Below, piece by piece: positions 1 through 7,510 of a stretch of DNA of 16,925 bases. The notes under the pieces are model-generated. The model was not told the DNA's origin. It made no database searches and saw only the letters and a list, made by a program, of their open reading frames with translations. The stretch comes from CAYNTC01 sp964432925 (GTDB taxonomy: Bacteria > Planctomycetota > Phycisphaerae > Sedimentisphaerales > Anaerobacaceae), in NCBI GenBank assembly GCA_964432925.1, contig CAYSPM010000047.1:1-16925 (forward strand), in the 5' to 3' direction. Made by a program: the position numbers and the translations under genes. Position 1 is the stretch's first letter. Every line of letters begins with the position of its first letter.

Positions 1-62
1 TAGCTTAATTGAGCCTCAATGCTGCGTAGTTTTCAAAAAAACATAAGATTTTTGGTGTGAAT

Positions 63-941
63 ATGTTTTCTTCAAGCAAGAAAAGAATGCTAAAGGAAGC
101 CTTGAGATTCAAGTATAAAGATTCGCGAAAGGGCAAGTGGTGGCTGAAAGATGACCGTTTAATTTGCGTAGCTGAATCAATCTTATCTACTATTGATGAA
201 TGCAATGAATCCTTTTTACCGCGTAATGCAGAAATCCTCAAGCAGGAGGACAGACGATTACTTCTCAGGTTCAACTTTTTACAACTCGTCGAACGCTCCT
301 TTATTGTGAAGGTTTTCCCCTTGTGTCGCCTTCGGCACAAGCTGAAATATCACACAAAAAAGTATACTCAGAGCAGGTTCGGCTTTGGTGAGGCTGCCAA
401 CTTGCTCATAGCTGCCAAGCGAGGTTTAAGAGTTCCCAAGGTTTACGGCTATGGACGCGTATATGGCTCTTTCCGGCTAATTAAAAGGGATATTGTAATT
501 ATGGAGGATCTGACGGGTCTTACCACGCTTGGTAAATTGCTGGAACTGAATCGAGCAAACACAGAGAAAACTGTAGGTCTCTTTGACCAGGTTATTCCTG
601 TTTTCGTCAAGCTTTACGAGGCAGGATGTAATCATATAGATCTCAGCCCTACCTGTATTATGCTTTGTGCCGACGGGTCGGATGGCGATGGCTTTATCCT
701 GGATTTTGAGTACTCGAATTTTCATAAACAGAAGAGTCCCGAGCTTTTAATGTTCGAAGCAGCTTTTTTTATAAACCGATGCAGAGGCTGGTTTGCAAAT
801 GAGGCTGCTTATAAGTGGCTGGATAAGCTCTTAGATGCCGTAGAGATTAGAGATAGCAGCAATCGCAGAAAGTGCATAGAAAGGTTTAAATATTATTTTG
901 GCACGAAATTATCCCGCAAAAGGCGAATGAGATTGCGTTGA
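63..941 (+). CDS. Kdo/WaaP-like lipopolysaccharide kinase family protein, degenerate active site
   Basis: Protein-kinase-fold protein of about 292 residues, resembling the lipopolysaccharide kinases (KdkA/WaaP/InaA type) that phosphorylate core sugars at the inner face of the cytoplasmic membrane. From the ATG at 63 I see a VAIK-like strand (SFIVKVF, Lys83), a segment like RVPKVYGYG, a hinge-like VIMEDLTG, a catalytic-loop-like HIDLSPTC (His191, Asp193) and a DFG-like LDFEYS (Asp214). In the catalytic loop the Asn that normally binds Mg2+ is replaced by Cys198, so activity may be weak or altered. The C-terminus is very basic (KLSRKRRMRLR), which suits contact with membrane or LPS. A GTG at 57 is an alternative start; neither start has a strong ribosome binding site, and an in-frame stop at 27-29 limits extension. 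The GT4 gene follows after 143 bp on the same strand. Substrate unknown; a pseudokinase is possible. Confidence 0.65.
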   Translation: MFSSSKKRMLKEALRFKYKDSRKGKWWLKDDRLICVAESILSTIDECNESFLPRNAEILKQEDRRLLLRFNFLQLVERSFIVKVFPLCRLRHKLKYHTKKYTQSRFGFGEAANLLIAAKRGLRVPKVYGYGRVYGSFRLIKRDIVIMEDLTGLTTLGKLLELNRANTEKTVGLFDQVIPVFVKLYEAGCNHIDLSPTCIMLCADGSDGDGFILDFEYSNFHKQKSPELLMFEAAFFINRCRGWFANEAAYKWLDKLLDAVEIRDSSNRRKCIERFKYYFGTKLSRKRRMRLR

Positions 942-1084
942 CCTTTTAACAGCTATAAACAAAGCATAATGACAGTAAAACGCAAAGAGCTAACAGACTC
1001 GCATTCAGCAGCATCTGCAGACCGGCATTAGCTTCAGACAACGTAGGACGATAGAACCTTCACATTTTCCAGAAAGAGAGCATC

Positions 1085-2200
1085 TTGAATATATGTCTTT
1101 TTACACCTTCGTTTTTGCCTGACATCGGAGGGATGGAAGTTGTTCTAGATAAATTGGCCAGGCACTTTCAATACAGAGGACATAAATCTATAGTTGTAGC
1201 TCAGCGTTCTCGGCACAATACCGAAATACCCAAGTTGCCTTATAAAGTGATATACTATCCCAGGCCAAGGTCGTCAGTATGGCTTTTGCAGTATGTAGAA
1301 CATGTCTTAATGCGCGAACACAGAAGACACTGTTTCGACATTGTGCATTCTCATCTGGCCTATCCCACGGGCTATATCGCAGTTAAACTTAAGAAGAAAT
1401 TACGCGTGCCTGTAATCATCACTTCTCACAAAGGCGACATCATACCTGAGAGCCGTTACCGACAGCGACTCATTCCGAGGGAAAGGATGCGTTGGGCATT
1501 AGAGAAAGCTGATGCGGTCACGGCTGTTAGTTCTTTGCTGAAGAATATCGTAGACGAACTCACCTTAAATAAAGCAAACTCCTTTGTCATACCAAATGGG
1601 GTCGATATCCCGACTGATAAACCCGGCCTGATACCGGAAGCCTGTGTTAAAATTAGTGGTAAGGATTTTATACTCACGCTTGGTCGCCTCCATCATTATA
1701 AAGGGCTTGACGTTTTGCTCAATGCTGTAAAGCTACTCGCTGATCAAAGCATCGAAATTCCGTATCTGGTAATAGCAGGCGACGGAAAGGAAATGGCAAA
1801 CTTACAGCGTCAGGTTACGGGTTTGGGCTTGAATGATAAGGTTATCTTTATCGGTGCCGTTTTTGGTGACAGAAAACACTGGTTATTGCGGAACTGTAAG
1901 TTTTTTCTCCAGCCGTCAAGAGCAGAGGGAATGCCTCTAACTGTGCTTGAGGCAATGGCTTATGGCAAAGCTGTAATAGGTACAAAAATCGGGGGAATTA
2001 GCGAGCTTGTCACAAACGAGGAGAATGGGCTTTTGGTCGAACCGGGTGACAGTACGGCCTTATCAAAGGCAATACTTACCCTATTAACAAGTAATAAGAT
2101 TGCTCAAATGCAGAAGCGTGCAAAGGCCTTTGCTTCCGAGATGTCATGGCCTGTAATTGCAGACAGATATATTAAATTGTATAAACAATTGTCAGAATAG
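1085..2200 (+). CDS. GT4-family glycosyltransferase (group 1)
   Basis: Retaining, GT-B fold glycosyltransferase of 371 residues, likely cytoplasmic and membrane-associated, adding a sugar from a nucleotide donor to a surface glycan or LPS core. The N-terminal acceptor domain has the glycine-rich loop PDIGGMEVVLDKLA (residues 12-25) and a HSHLAYPTG segment near 88-96. The C-terminal donor domain has IPNGVD (169-174), LGRLHHYKGLDVLL (199-212), AGDGKE (231-236) and the EX7E motif from Glu281 to Glu289 (EGMPLTVLEA), followed by IGGISELV. Length is normal for GT4. The start is TTG at 1085; the typical family opening MNICLFTPSF begins exactly there and a purine-rich AGAAAGAGAG lies just upstream. 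Its last 9 bases overlap the end of the convergent HprK-like gene. The sugar and linkage cannot be read from the sequence. Confidence 0.85.
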   Translation: MNICLFTPSFLPDIGGMEVVLDKLARHFQYRGHKSIVVAQRSRHNTEIPKLPYKVIYYPRPRSSVWLLQYVEHVLMREHRRHCFDIVHSHLAYPTGYIAVKLKKKLRVPVIITSHKGDIIPESRYRQRLIPRERMRWALEKADAVTAVSSLLKNIVDELTLNKANSFVIPNGVDIPTDKPGLIPEACVKISGKDFILTLGRLHHYKGLDVLLNAVKLLADQSIEIPYLVIAGDGKEMANLQRQVTGLGLNDKVIFIGAVFGDRKHWLLRNCKFFLQPSRAEGMPLTVLEAMAYGKAVIGTKIGGISELVTNEENGLLVEPGDSTALSKAILTLLTSNKIAQMQKRAKAFASEMSWPVIADRYIKLYKQLSE

Positions 2201-3301
2201 CTTATTGCCCTGTATAAACGAATATATGCCTTCCGCAGTCGCTTTTTGGGGTATAACAATTAAATAACAATCTGCCCGTGCAAAAGCACGGGAGTAAATA
2301 TTAATAATACTCTCGTGTAAGTGTGTGATATCCGGTATAAAATTAATGGGCTGGCTGCTGTGCACTACTATAGAGGTACGTGCCAAATTATTTATTTCAT
2401 CAAGTATAGTACTGGCCATTAGTTTAGCTACTTCGTGGAACTCAGTGTGTTTAAGTTTGAATCTATCACACTGTATGTCTCTATGCATGTGAATAACTGT
2501 AGATATTGTACTGTGATTACATATCTTATCCTTTCCAAATACCTTCTCAGCGCCGATCCAGCGAACAAGCCTGTCGGGCTTTTTCACCATGCTCATAACC
2601 TGCCAAAGAAACTTATCGAATGCGTTGAACTTCGAGTTCATTTTTTTGACTAATTCCATACTTTGTACTTCATGGTACTTGTATATGTGCATTGGTAGTG
2701 GATGAATATAAATGATGCCGTCATCAGCGATGATGCATGAATCATCAGACAGAAAGTTCCAGCCGTCATCAACATATCGGCTCATAATTCCGGTTTTCCC
2801 TACTCCGCCCCAGGCAGGAAATAAGACAGCTCGGCCTGATTTTTCCACTGCACTACAGTGAGCAAGTGATGATTGGTTTTTCAACAACAACAACTCAGCC
2901 AAAGGCATATATATATAAAACACGAATCTTTTTAAGTGGTGTAAATAAGCTCTGCTACCATGAGTATGGAAATATCTCCAGGATTTATTAATCACCCTTT
3001 GGGTTTTCCTGAGAATGTCTGTTTTCCGTGTGGCAATTAGAGCTCTTACGGGGTCTTCGTTCACATGTAATTCATAACAGAACAATTTTTCAGTTACACG
3101 GAATTTATCATTACCAATACTGTAGTTATCTAAAGCAACATGTGTCCGTCCGGACCAGTTGGGTAATTCATCGACAAACTCAAAAATCAAGTCGACATTT
3201 GAATCACCAGTCTGAATAAATTGCAAGAGTTTCCTTAGATTTTCAGCAATAGCTGATCTACCAACTATTGCAATGTTTGTATTACCAAGTGCAAAATTCA
3301 T
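2192..3301 (-). CDS. HPr kinase-like P-loop protein (HprK-related), role unknown
   Basis: About 369 residues from the ATG at 3301 (a TTG at 3316 would add five). The middle carries an HPr kinase/phosphorylase-type nucleotide site: His148 in LAHCSAVEKSGRAVLFP, then a Walker A loop WGGVGKTG (Gly165 to Thr170), then LSDDSCII with Asp186-Asp187, matching the order His, P-loop, DD seen in HprK. The first roughly 140 residues are not recognised, and no HPr or other PTS gene is present here. HprK-like proteins of this kind often sit beside polysaccharide, PqqD-like or peptide-modification genes, where their substrate is mostly unknown. This gene lies 70 bp downstream of the tandem kinase on the same strand, so it is probably the last gene of the lpxI operon. 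It may phosphorylate a small molecule, a sugar or a protein. Family-level call good, function open. Confidence 0.65.
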   Translation of the reverse strand: MNFALGNTNIAIVGRSAIAENLRKLLQFIQTGDSNVDLIFEFVDELPNWSGRTHVALDNYSIGNDKFRVTEKLFCYELHVNEDPVRALIATRKTDILRKTQRVINKSWRYFHTHGSRAYLHHLKRFVFYIYMPLAELLLLKNQSSLAHCSAVEKSGRAVLFPAWGGVGKTGIMSRYVDDGWNFLSDDSCIIADDGIIYIHPLPMHIYKYHEVQSMELVKKMNSKFNAFDKFLWQVMSMVKKPDRLVRWIGAEKVFGKDKICNHSTISTVIHMHRDIQCDRFKLKHTEFHEVAKLMASTILDEINNLARTSIVVHSSQPINFIPDITHLHESIINIYSRAFARADCYLIVIPQKATAEGIYSFIQGNKLF

Positions 3302-3371
3302 CTTATTTCTTACCAATATATGGCCGTTCTTTCACAATAATACTGTACCGGAGTGTTGCATTACTAAAGAC

Positions 3372-4754
3372 CTATTTGAAGCGTTTTTTTTCAACCTGCC
3401 TATCCTTCTCAAGACGAGCTATGTCTTTATGTCTCTTGATTCTAAATAACCACTCCAACTTATGTATTCTCATCCCGTCAAGATCTGTTATCATCGATTC
3501 ATTATCAGCAATCAAAATATTTGAATGCCTCAAGTCTCCATGAGTGATTTTGTATTTGGCCAGCTTATCAAGTAGTTCTGCAATCTGCTTAGTTACTCTC
3601 GAACGTTCTTCTTTGCCTGTTTTGCTATCCTGCAGGAAATCATCAAGCTTTTGCCCATCAACGTATTCGGTTACCAAATAAGATCTCCACACAAGTTTTT
3701 GCTTACGCTGCTCAATATAAGCTAACGGTTTCGGCGTAGGTATTCGCAATATCCTCAGCCGATGTGCGTGTAACCACCCTCGCCAGGCACGGGACTTCTT
3801 TATTGTATGGCACAACGAATGAACAAATCCCTTATGATTATATCGTTTAACCACTACGTCCTTGCCATTCCAAGTTAAGCGGGATACATAGCAGGTATTA
3901 CCGTTTTTAAGAATTTGGCCCTCATTCATTAACGCATCAATTTGTTCTATAAAATCAAATGGCTCCACTCCCAGACAAAAATCTCTATCAAACACAGCTA
4001 TGTATCCAGCCGTGTTAATTCGCTGATAACTCTTACTTGTTCGCAGACACTTTTTTAATCCTTCCTTAACGTCTCTTTCTCGATGCTCGCTCATTTGTTC
4101 TTGAAGTAACATCTCATCTGCCTTGCTATAACGCCAGCCGCGAACGTTAAAATAATCCTGACAAAGCTTCTCAATAGCTCCAAGCTCACTTGCGCGCAAG
4201 TAGCGCGCCAACATTGCTAATTGAGATATGCTGGTTTTTTTATCAACTTCGCGCTGCAGGAATCGCATCTGTGCGACATCCAGCAGAAAAACTTTGTCGT
4301 TTACCAATAAAAAATTTCCCAAATGTAAATCTTTCTGTAAAACGCCTTTCCTGTGTTGTTTAGCCAACTCTTTGCAGACAAGAACCAAAAGATCTCGCTT
4401 CTTAGCCGAGTCTTTTGTCTTCTGAAACGCATCCAAAACCGTCGATGAGCCAACTATTTTTTCCAATACCAACACCCATTGGCCATCTTCTGTTTTCCCA
4501 TAAAACAAGGGCTTAGGCGAATTTGACCCCAGCTTCGTCAGCTTGCTCAATCCTTCCCACTCTCTTTTAACATGACGCCTTGCACTAATCCTATGTGAGA
4601 ACACTTTTACAATCACACTTCTATTATTCCACAAGGCGCCATATACCTGACGACGGCCAGGAACAGTTCGCAATAGGTCAGTGCATGAGACAGATTCCGT
4701 CCGTTTCCGGGAAGAAGCATTTTTAATTAAAAGTGGAAATGCGATTTCAGTCAT
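3372..4754 (-). CDS. Tandem two-domain lipopolysaccharide kinase (Kdo/WaaP-like)
   Basis: 460 residues with two kinase-like modules in one chain. Module 1: Lys50 (RSVIVKVF), catalytic loop LQKDLHLGNFLL with Asp142 and Asn147, metal-binding Asp159 (VFLLDVAQ). Module 2: Lys303 (KDVVVKRYN), catalytic loop ITHGDLRHSNILI with His405, Asp407 and Asn412, metal-binding Asp424 (ITDLDGM). Both modules therefore keep the full set of ATP- and Mg-binding residues. The pattern fits the Kdo/WaaP/InaA kinase group, which phosphorylates LPS core sugars from the cytoplasmic side. A linker of about 90 residues (190-280) separates the modules. The gene starts 40 bp after lpxI and 70 bp before the HprK-like gene, all on the minus strand, supporting an operon. 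Two sites could phosphorylate two different sugars or two positions. Start ATG at 4754 with GAAGTGAA just upstream. Confidence 0.75.
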   Translation of the reverse strand: MTEIAFPLLIKNASSRKRTESVSCTDLLRTVPGRRQVYGALWNNRSVIVKVFSHRISARRHVKREWEGLSKLTKLGSNSPKPLFYGKTEDGQWVLVLEKIVGSSTVLDAFQKTKDSAKKRDLLVLVCKELAKQHRKGVLQKDLHLGNFLLVNDKVFLLDVAQMRFLQREVDKKTSISQLAMLARYLRASELGAIEKLCQDYFNVRGWRYSKADEMLLQEQMSEHRERDVKEGLKKCLRTSKSYQRINTAGYIAVFDRDFCLGVEPFDFIEQIDALMNEGQILKNGNTCYVSRLTWNGKDVVVKRYNHKGFVHSLCHTIKKSRAWRGWLHAHRLRILRIPTPKPLAYIEQRKQKLVWRSYLVTEYVDGQKLDDFLQDSKTGKEERSRVTKQIAELLDKLAKYKITHGDLRHSNILIADNESMITDLDGMRIHKLEWLFRIKRHKDIARLEKDRQVEKKRFK

Positions 4755-4794
4755 TTCACTTCAGGGCAAATGCCAGCAATAAGGTTTCGCCAAC

Positions 4795-5631
4795 TTAGCG
4801 TCCAAGGATGCTTATGCCCAATTGATTGGCAAGTTTAATCGTATCGGGCTTGTCAATAATTATTGTCTTTCCTGCTTCGACAACCAGGCACTTACCTCCG
4901 TTTTGTGCCAGACTTCTAATCGTATCTGGCCCGACACATGGAACATCAAACCGCATATCCTGATTGGGTTTTGAGGTCTTTATCAGCGTCCAACCTCCGG
5001 ATTTACAGAACACTCCTGCCCTGTCAATCATGTTTGCCGTACCCTCGATGGCCTCAACAGTGATTACCTCTTTTTCTTTAACCGCGATTGCCTGACCTAT
5101 GTCCAGTTCACCGAGCTTCTTGGCTATTGGCCAGCCAAATTCAATGTCGTCCACGACTTGTGTACTTGGCTGATGCTTGGTCATTACGCCGGCAGTGGCC
5201 AGATGTTCCTTACAATACATTATTGAGTTCTCCAAGATTATTCCAGCGGTAGCGAGTTCATCGGCAACAGCACACAAAATCGAATCTGTAAGTCTGTCCT
5301 TGCTGCGCAATCGCCAATAGTATATCCGAAATGCTCGCCAGTCCGGCAAATACCGCAATACTCGCCAAGGTGTAAAGAGACGCCACTTGGCTACCTGTCC
5401 AACCATTATTGTCTTAGTAACACTGTGCTTTCTCAATTTTCTTATCCAGATTCCGGGCCGAGCGATAGACACTTCGTAGAAAACATCTACCTCGTTGGCT
5501 AAACCGCTTTCTGCAAAATCTGCTAGTCCGACACAGATTACCTTTAAGCCAGCCTTTCTCGCACCCTCAGCTACAAGGAAAGGTAATCTACCGCCTCCTG
5601 CAATCAAACCGAGTACCTTTGAGCTGGTCAT
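4795..5631 (-). CDS. lpxI: UDP-2,3-diacylglucosamine pyrophosphatase LpxI (DUF1009)
   Basis: LpxI cleaves UDP-2,3-diacylglucosamine to lipid X and UMP in lipid A synthesis, replacing LpxH, with which it shares no sequence similarity. At 278 residues the length is normal. The N-terminal domain has the glycine-rich GLIAGGGRLPFLVA (8-21). The C-terminal domain has DIGQAIAVKEKEVITVEAIEGT (177-198) and the signature KPNQDMRFDVPCVGPDTI (221-238), which contains Asp225, in the block where the family's essential Asp lies. One oddity: the usual EGTD motif reads EGTA here (Ala199). Downstream the tandem kinase follows after 40 bp; upstream, lpxD is 333 bp away with the repeat insertion between. Start ATG at 5631; no strong ribosome binding site is visible. 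Confidence 0.92.
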   Translation of the reverse strand: MTSSKVLGLIAGGGRLPFLVAEGARKAGLKVICVGLADFAESGLANEVDVFYEVSIARPGIWIRKLRKHSVTKTIMVGQVAKWRLFTPWRVLRYLPDWRAFRIYYWRLRSKDRLTDSILCAVADELATAGIILENSIMYCKEHLATAGVMTKHQPSTQVVDDIEFGWPIAKKLGELDIGQAIAVKEKEVITVEAIEGTANMIDRAGVFCKSGGWTLIKTSKPNQDMRFDVPCVGPDTIRSLAQNGGKCLVVEAGKTIIIDKPDTIKLANQLGISILGR

Positions 5632-5700
5632 ACTACTGCGTGGTTATTTTTTATTTTGGCCCGCTTATCTAGTATTCCATTACATTTGATTTTGTGAGTT

Positions 5701-5870
5701 GTCATTCCCGCGAAAGGGTCTGTTGCTAAAGTTGAGATTGCTTCGTCGTTTCACTCCTCGCAATGACAAACACTGCGTTTTAATGTCATTGCGAGGCCTA
5801 TGAAATAGGCCGTGGCAATCTCAAACACTCCACAATAATGTTTGTCAACAAGCCCGAAAGCAGGAATCCA
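5701..5870. repeat. dRS3-like palindromic repeat interrupted by a 138-bp MITE-like element
   Basis: The two ends, 5701-5716 (GTCATTCCCGCGAAAG) and 5855-5870 (CGAAAGCAGGAATCCA), share CGAAAG. Removing 5717-5860 restores a near-palindromic unit of the GTCATTCCCG(n)GGGAATCC type, a common dispersed bacterial repeat similar to the Neisseria dRS3 unit. This is what an insertion with a 6-bp target duplication would leave. Confidence 0.7.
5717..5854. mobile_element. MITE-like non-autonomous element with terminal inverted repeats
   Basis: A 138-bp insert without coding capacity, flanked by the direct repeat CGAAAG (5711-5716 and 5855-5860). Its ends form an imperfect inverted repeat: GGTCTGTTGCTAAA at the left and, on the opposite strand, GGCTTGTTGACAAA at the right, 10 of 14 positions equal. 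Inside are perfect inverted arms: TTGAGATTGC (5732-5741) with GCAATCTCAA (5815-5824), and CCTCGCAATGACA (5756-5768) with TGTCATTGCGAGG (5784-5796) around a 15-base loop. A small hairpin GGCCTA/TAGGCC lies at 5795-5811. The RNA or single strand could fold almost end to end. No transposase is encoded, so a helper elsewhere would be needed. Confidence 0.7.
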
Positions 5871-5964
5871 TTTTGTTAATGAGTTAAACTCCATAACAAA
5901 TTGGAAACGCATCTACCCACAAATTCAATTGTCATAATGTACTAGTCTCTGTTTAATAAACAAG

Positions 5965-7020
5965 CTATTGCTCAGGCGATTTCTCAGATTCCATCAATGA
6001 GATAATCTGTTCAACCTGGTTGCGAAGAGTCTGAATATCCTGTCGCATTTCAGGTAAGTATTGTATCATTCCGTAGGCACGCTTGCCGAGGCCTGCTTCA
6101 ATAGCAGGCGCACCTAATACTACTTGACCATCTGGAATGTTGCTAACGACGCCGGCTTGGGCCGCAATCGTAACGTTGTTTCCGACGTTTATGTGACCGA
6201 CTATACATACTTGTCCTCCGACGACACAGTTGTGTCCGAGTGTTGTTGATCCCGCGACTCCCGCCTGAGCTACAAACAGGCAGTGTGGTCCGATTTTGGT
6301 GCCATGTCCTATAGTTACCTGGTCGCCCAATTTGCTGCCTTGGCCTATAACCGTATCGCCTAGCGTGCCACGTTCAATACTACAGCAACTGCCTACTTCA
6401 ACATCGTCTTCGATATGTACTCCACCAATTTGGGGTATCTTGTGATGTACACCTTTGTAACTGGCATAGCTAAAACCATCGCAGCCTATCGTGGAATTTG
6501 CATTTATGATCACACGATTGCCAATTTTACAGCCGTCATAAATGGCGACATTAGCGTATATTATACTATCATTACCAATCTGTACCGCCTGCCCAATGTA
6601 TGCACAGGGATATATTATGCAGCCGTCCCCTACTCTCGCATCATCAGCGATTGTTGCAAAGTCATGAATATGGCAATCTACACCTACTTTTGCGCTATCC
6701 GAGATCGAAGCCCGCGAACTAATACCAACCTTCTTGTGCTTGCGATGACCGTGCAGCAGCACCATAATCTGCATAAAGGCATAATAGGGATCTTCCGCTA
6801 TTAAAAGAGGCACTGAGGTTTCGGCCGTTTCTTTGTCCACAATGACCGCACTTGCCTTGGTTGATCGGAGTTGCTTCTCATACTTGGGGTGGATCAGAAA
6901 ACTTATGTCACCCTCGTGTGCTCGCCCCAGCGTTGAGGCAGACTTAATTAGCACATTTGGGTCGCCACAAACTCGACCACCAACATATTCAGCCAATTCG
7001 CCCAAACTTTTTTCCTGCAT
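5965..7020 (-). CDS. lpxD: UDP-3-O-acylglucosamine N-acyltransferase LpxD
   Basis: LpxD transfers a hydroxyacyl chain from acyl carrier protein to the 2-amino group of UDP-3-O-acylglucosamine, the third step of lipid A synthesis, in the cytoplasm. The 351-residue length fits. Residues 1-100 form the N-terminal uridine-binding domain (LGELAEYVGGRVCGDPN, then EGDISFLIHPKYEKQL). From about 105 to 300 there is a left-handed beta helix of hexapeptide repeats (VGDGCIIYPCAYIGQAVQIG). The conserved TIGCDGFSYA and HHKIPQIGGVHI are present, and the catalytic His is His239 in QVTIGHGTKIG. The C-terminus has PAIEAGLGKRAYGMIQYLPEM and a short helical tail. Start ATG at 7020 with AAAAAGG about eight bases upstream. 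A good promoter lies 137 bp upstream (7157-7184). Confidence 0.95.
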   Translation of the reverse strand: MQEKSLGELAEYVGGRVCGDPNVLIKSASTLGRAHEGDISFLIHPKYEKQLRSTKASAVIVDKETAETSVPLLIAEDPYYAFMQIMVLLHGHRKHKKVGISSRASISDSAKVGVDCHIHDFATIADDARVGDGCIIYPCAYIGQAVQIGNDSIIYANVAIYDGCKIGNRVIINANSTIGCDGFSYASYKGVHHKIPQIGGVHIEDDVEVGSCCSIERGTLGDTVIGQGSKLGDQVTIGHGTKIGPHCLFVAQAGVAGSTTLGHNCVVGGQVCIVGHINVGNNVTIAAQAGVVSNIPDGQVVLGAPAIEAGLGKRAYGMIQYLPEMRQDIQTLRNQVEQIISLMESEKSPEQ

Positions 7021-7510
7021 GCTTATGCCTTTTTAGAAGATTTCATAAATCCATGACTGTTATTCCTGTAACCAGGTTAGTCATCTTGTTGGACCAGAGC
7101 CCCAAATTCCATCGCCTGTTGTGACACGCCATATCGCTCAGACCTCTACAGCAAAGATTATAACAGAGAATTCTGCGCCGTCAACCCTTGGCCAGTTATG
7201 GGTCGTCCCAACGATCAGCGAGTCTTTTTGTCGAGAAGTAAATTGACCTACTTTTGGTGTCTGGCAAACCACAAGTATTTGGGGACGAAAAACCCAACCA
7301 CATAAACTGGAGCGGTTACCTATTGGCGAACCATCTCTCTCTCAAAGCTCGACCATCCTGCTGAAAAAGCATGAACGGCACTTTATTCAAAAGCTAATTA
7401 TTACACGGGCTGAGAGACGTGACAGCCACTTTAGCAGGGGATCGCAGTAAATTTGAAACGGTCAATTTCAGAGCATCATCAGAGTTGAATGGATATTTTG
7501 GCCTCAGGCC
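7021..7510. other. 490-bp intergenic region between the GT9 gene and lpxD
   Basis: I find no convincing gene on either strand. It holds the lpxD promoter (7157-7184). In the predicted lpxD leader, a two-part inverted repeat is made of ATGACT (7053-7058) with AGTCAT (7079-7084) enclosing CCTG (7065-7068) with CAGG (7073-7076); it might be a weak structure. The stretch 7190-7500 shows nothing I can name. At 7500-7517 a short GGCCTCA direct repeat overlaps the stop codon of the GT9 gene. Confidence 0.5.
7157..7184 (-). promoter_or_regulatory. Sigma70-type promoter for lpxD
   Basis: Read on the minus strand: -35 TTGACG (7184-7179), 16-bp spacer, -10 TATAAT (7162-7157). The -10 is a perfect match and the -35 matches five of six. 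The predicted transcript would start near 7150 and carry a leader of about 130 bases before lpxD. Confidence 0.6.

Larger units (their letters stand above)
5632..5964. other. lpxD-lpxI intergenic region
   Basis: 333 bp between two same-strand lipid A genes. Its centre is the nested repeat (5701-5870). The flanks 5632-5700 and 5871-5964 are AT-rich with no convincing open reading frame, promoter or terminator. Without the repeat the spacing would be about 190 bp, so lpxD and lpxI may once have been closer or still be co-transcribed through the repeat. Confidence 0.6.

Noticed and set aside
964..1030. Short plus-strand frame starting at ATG 969 (MTVKRKELTDSHSAASADRH)
   Set aside because: Twenty codons, no ribosome binding site, not overlapping neighbours in a coupling manner.
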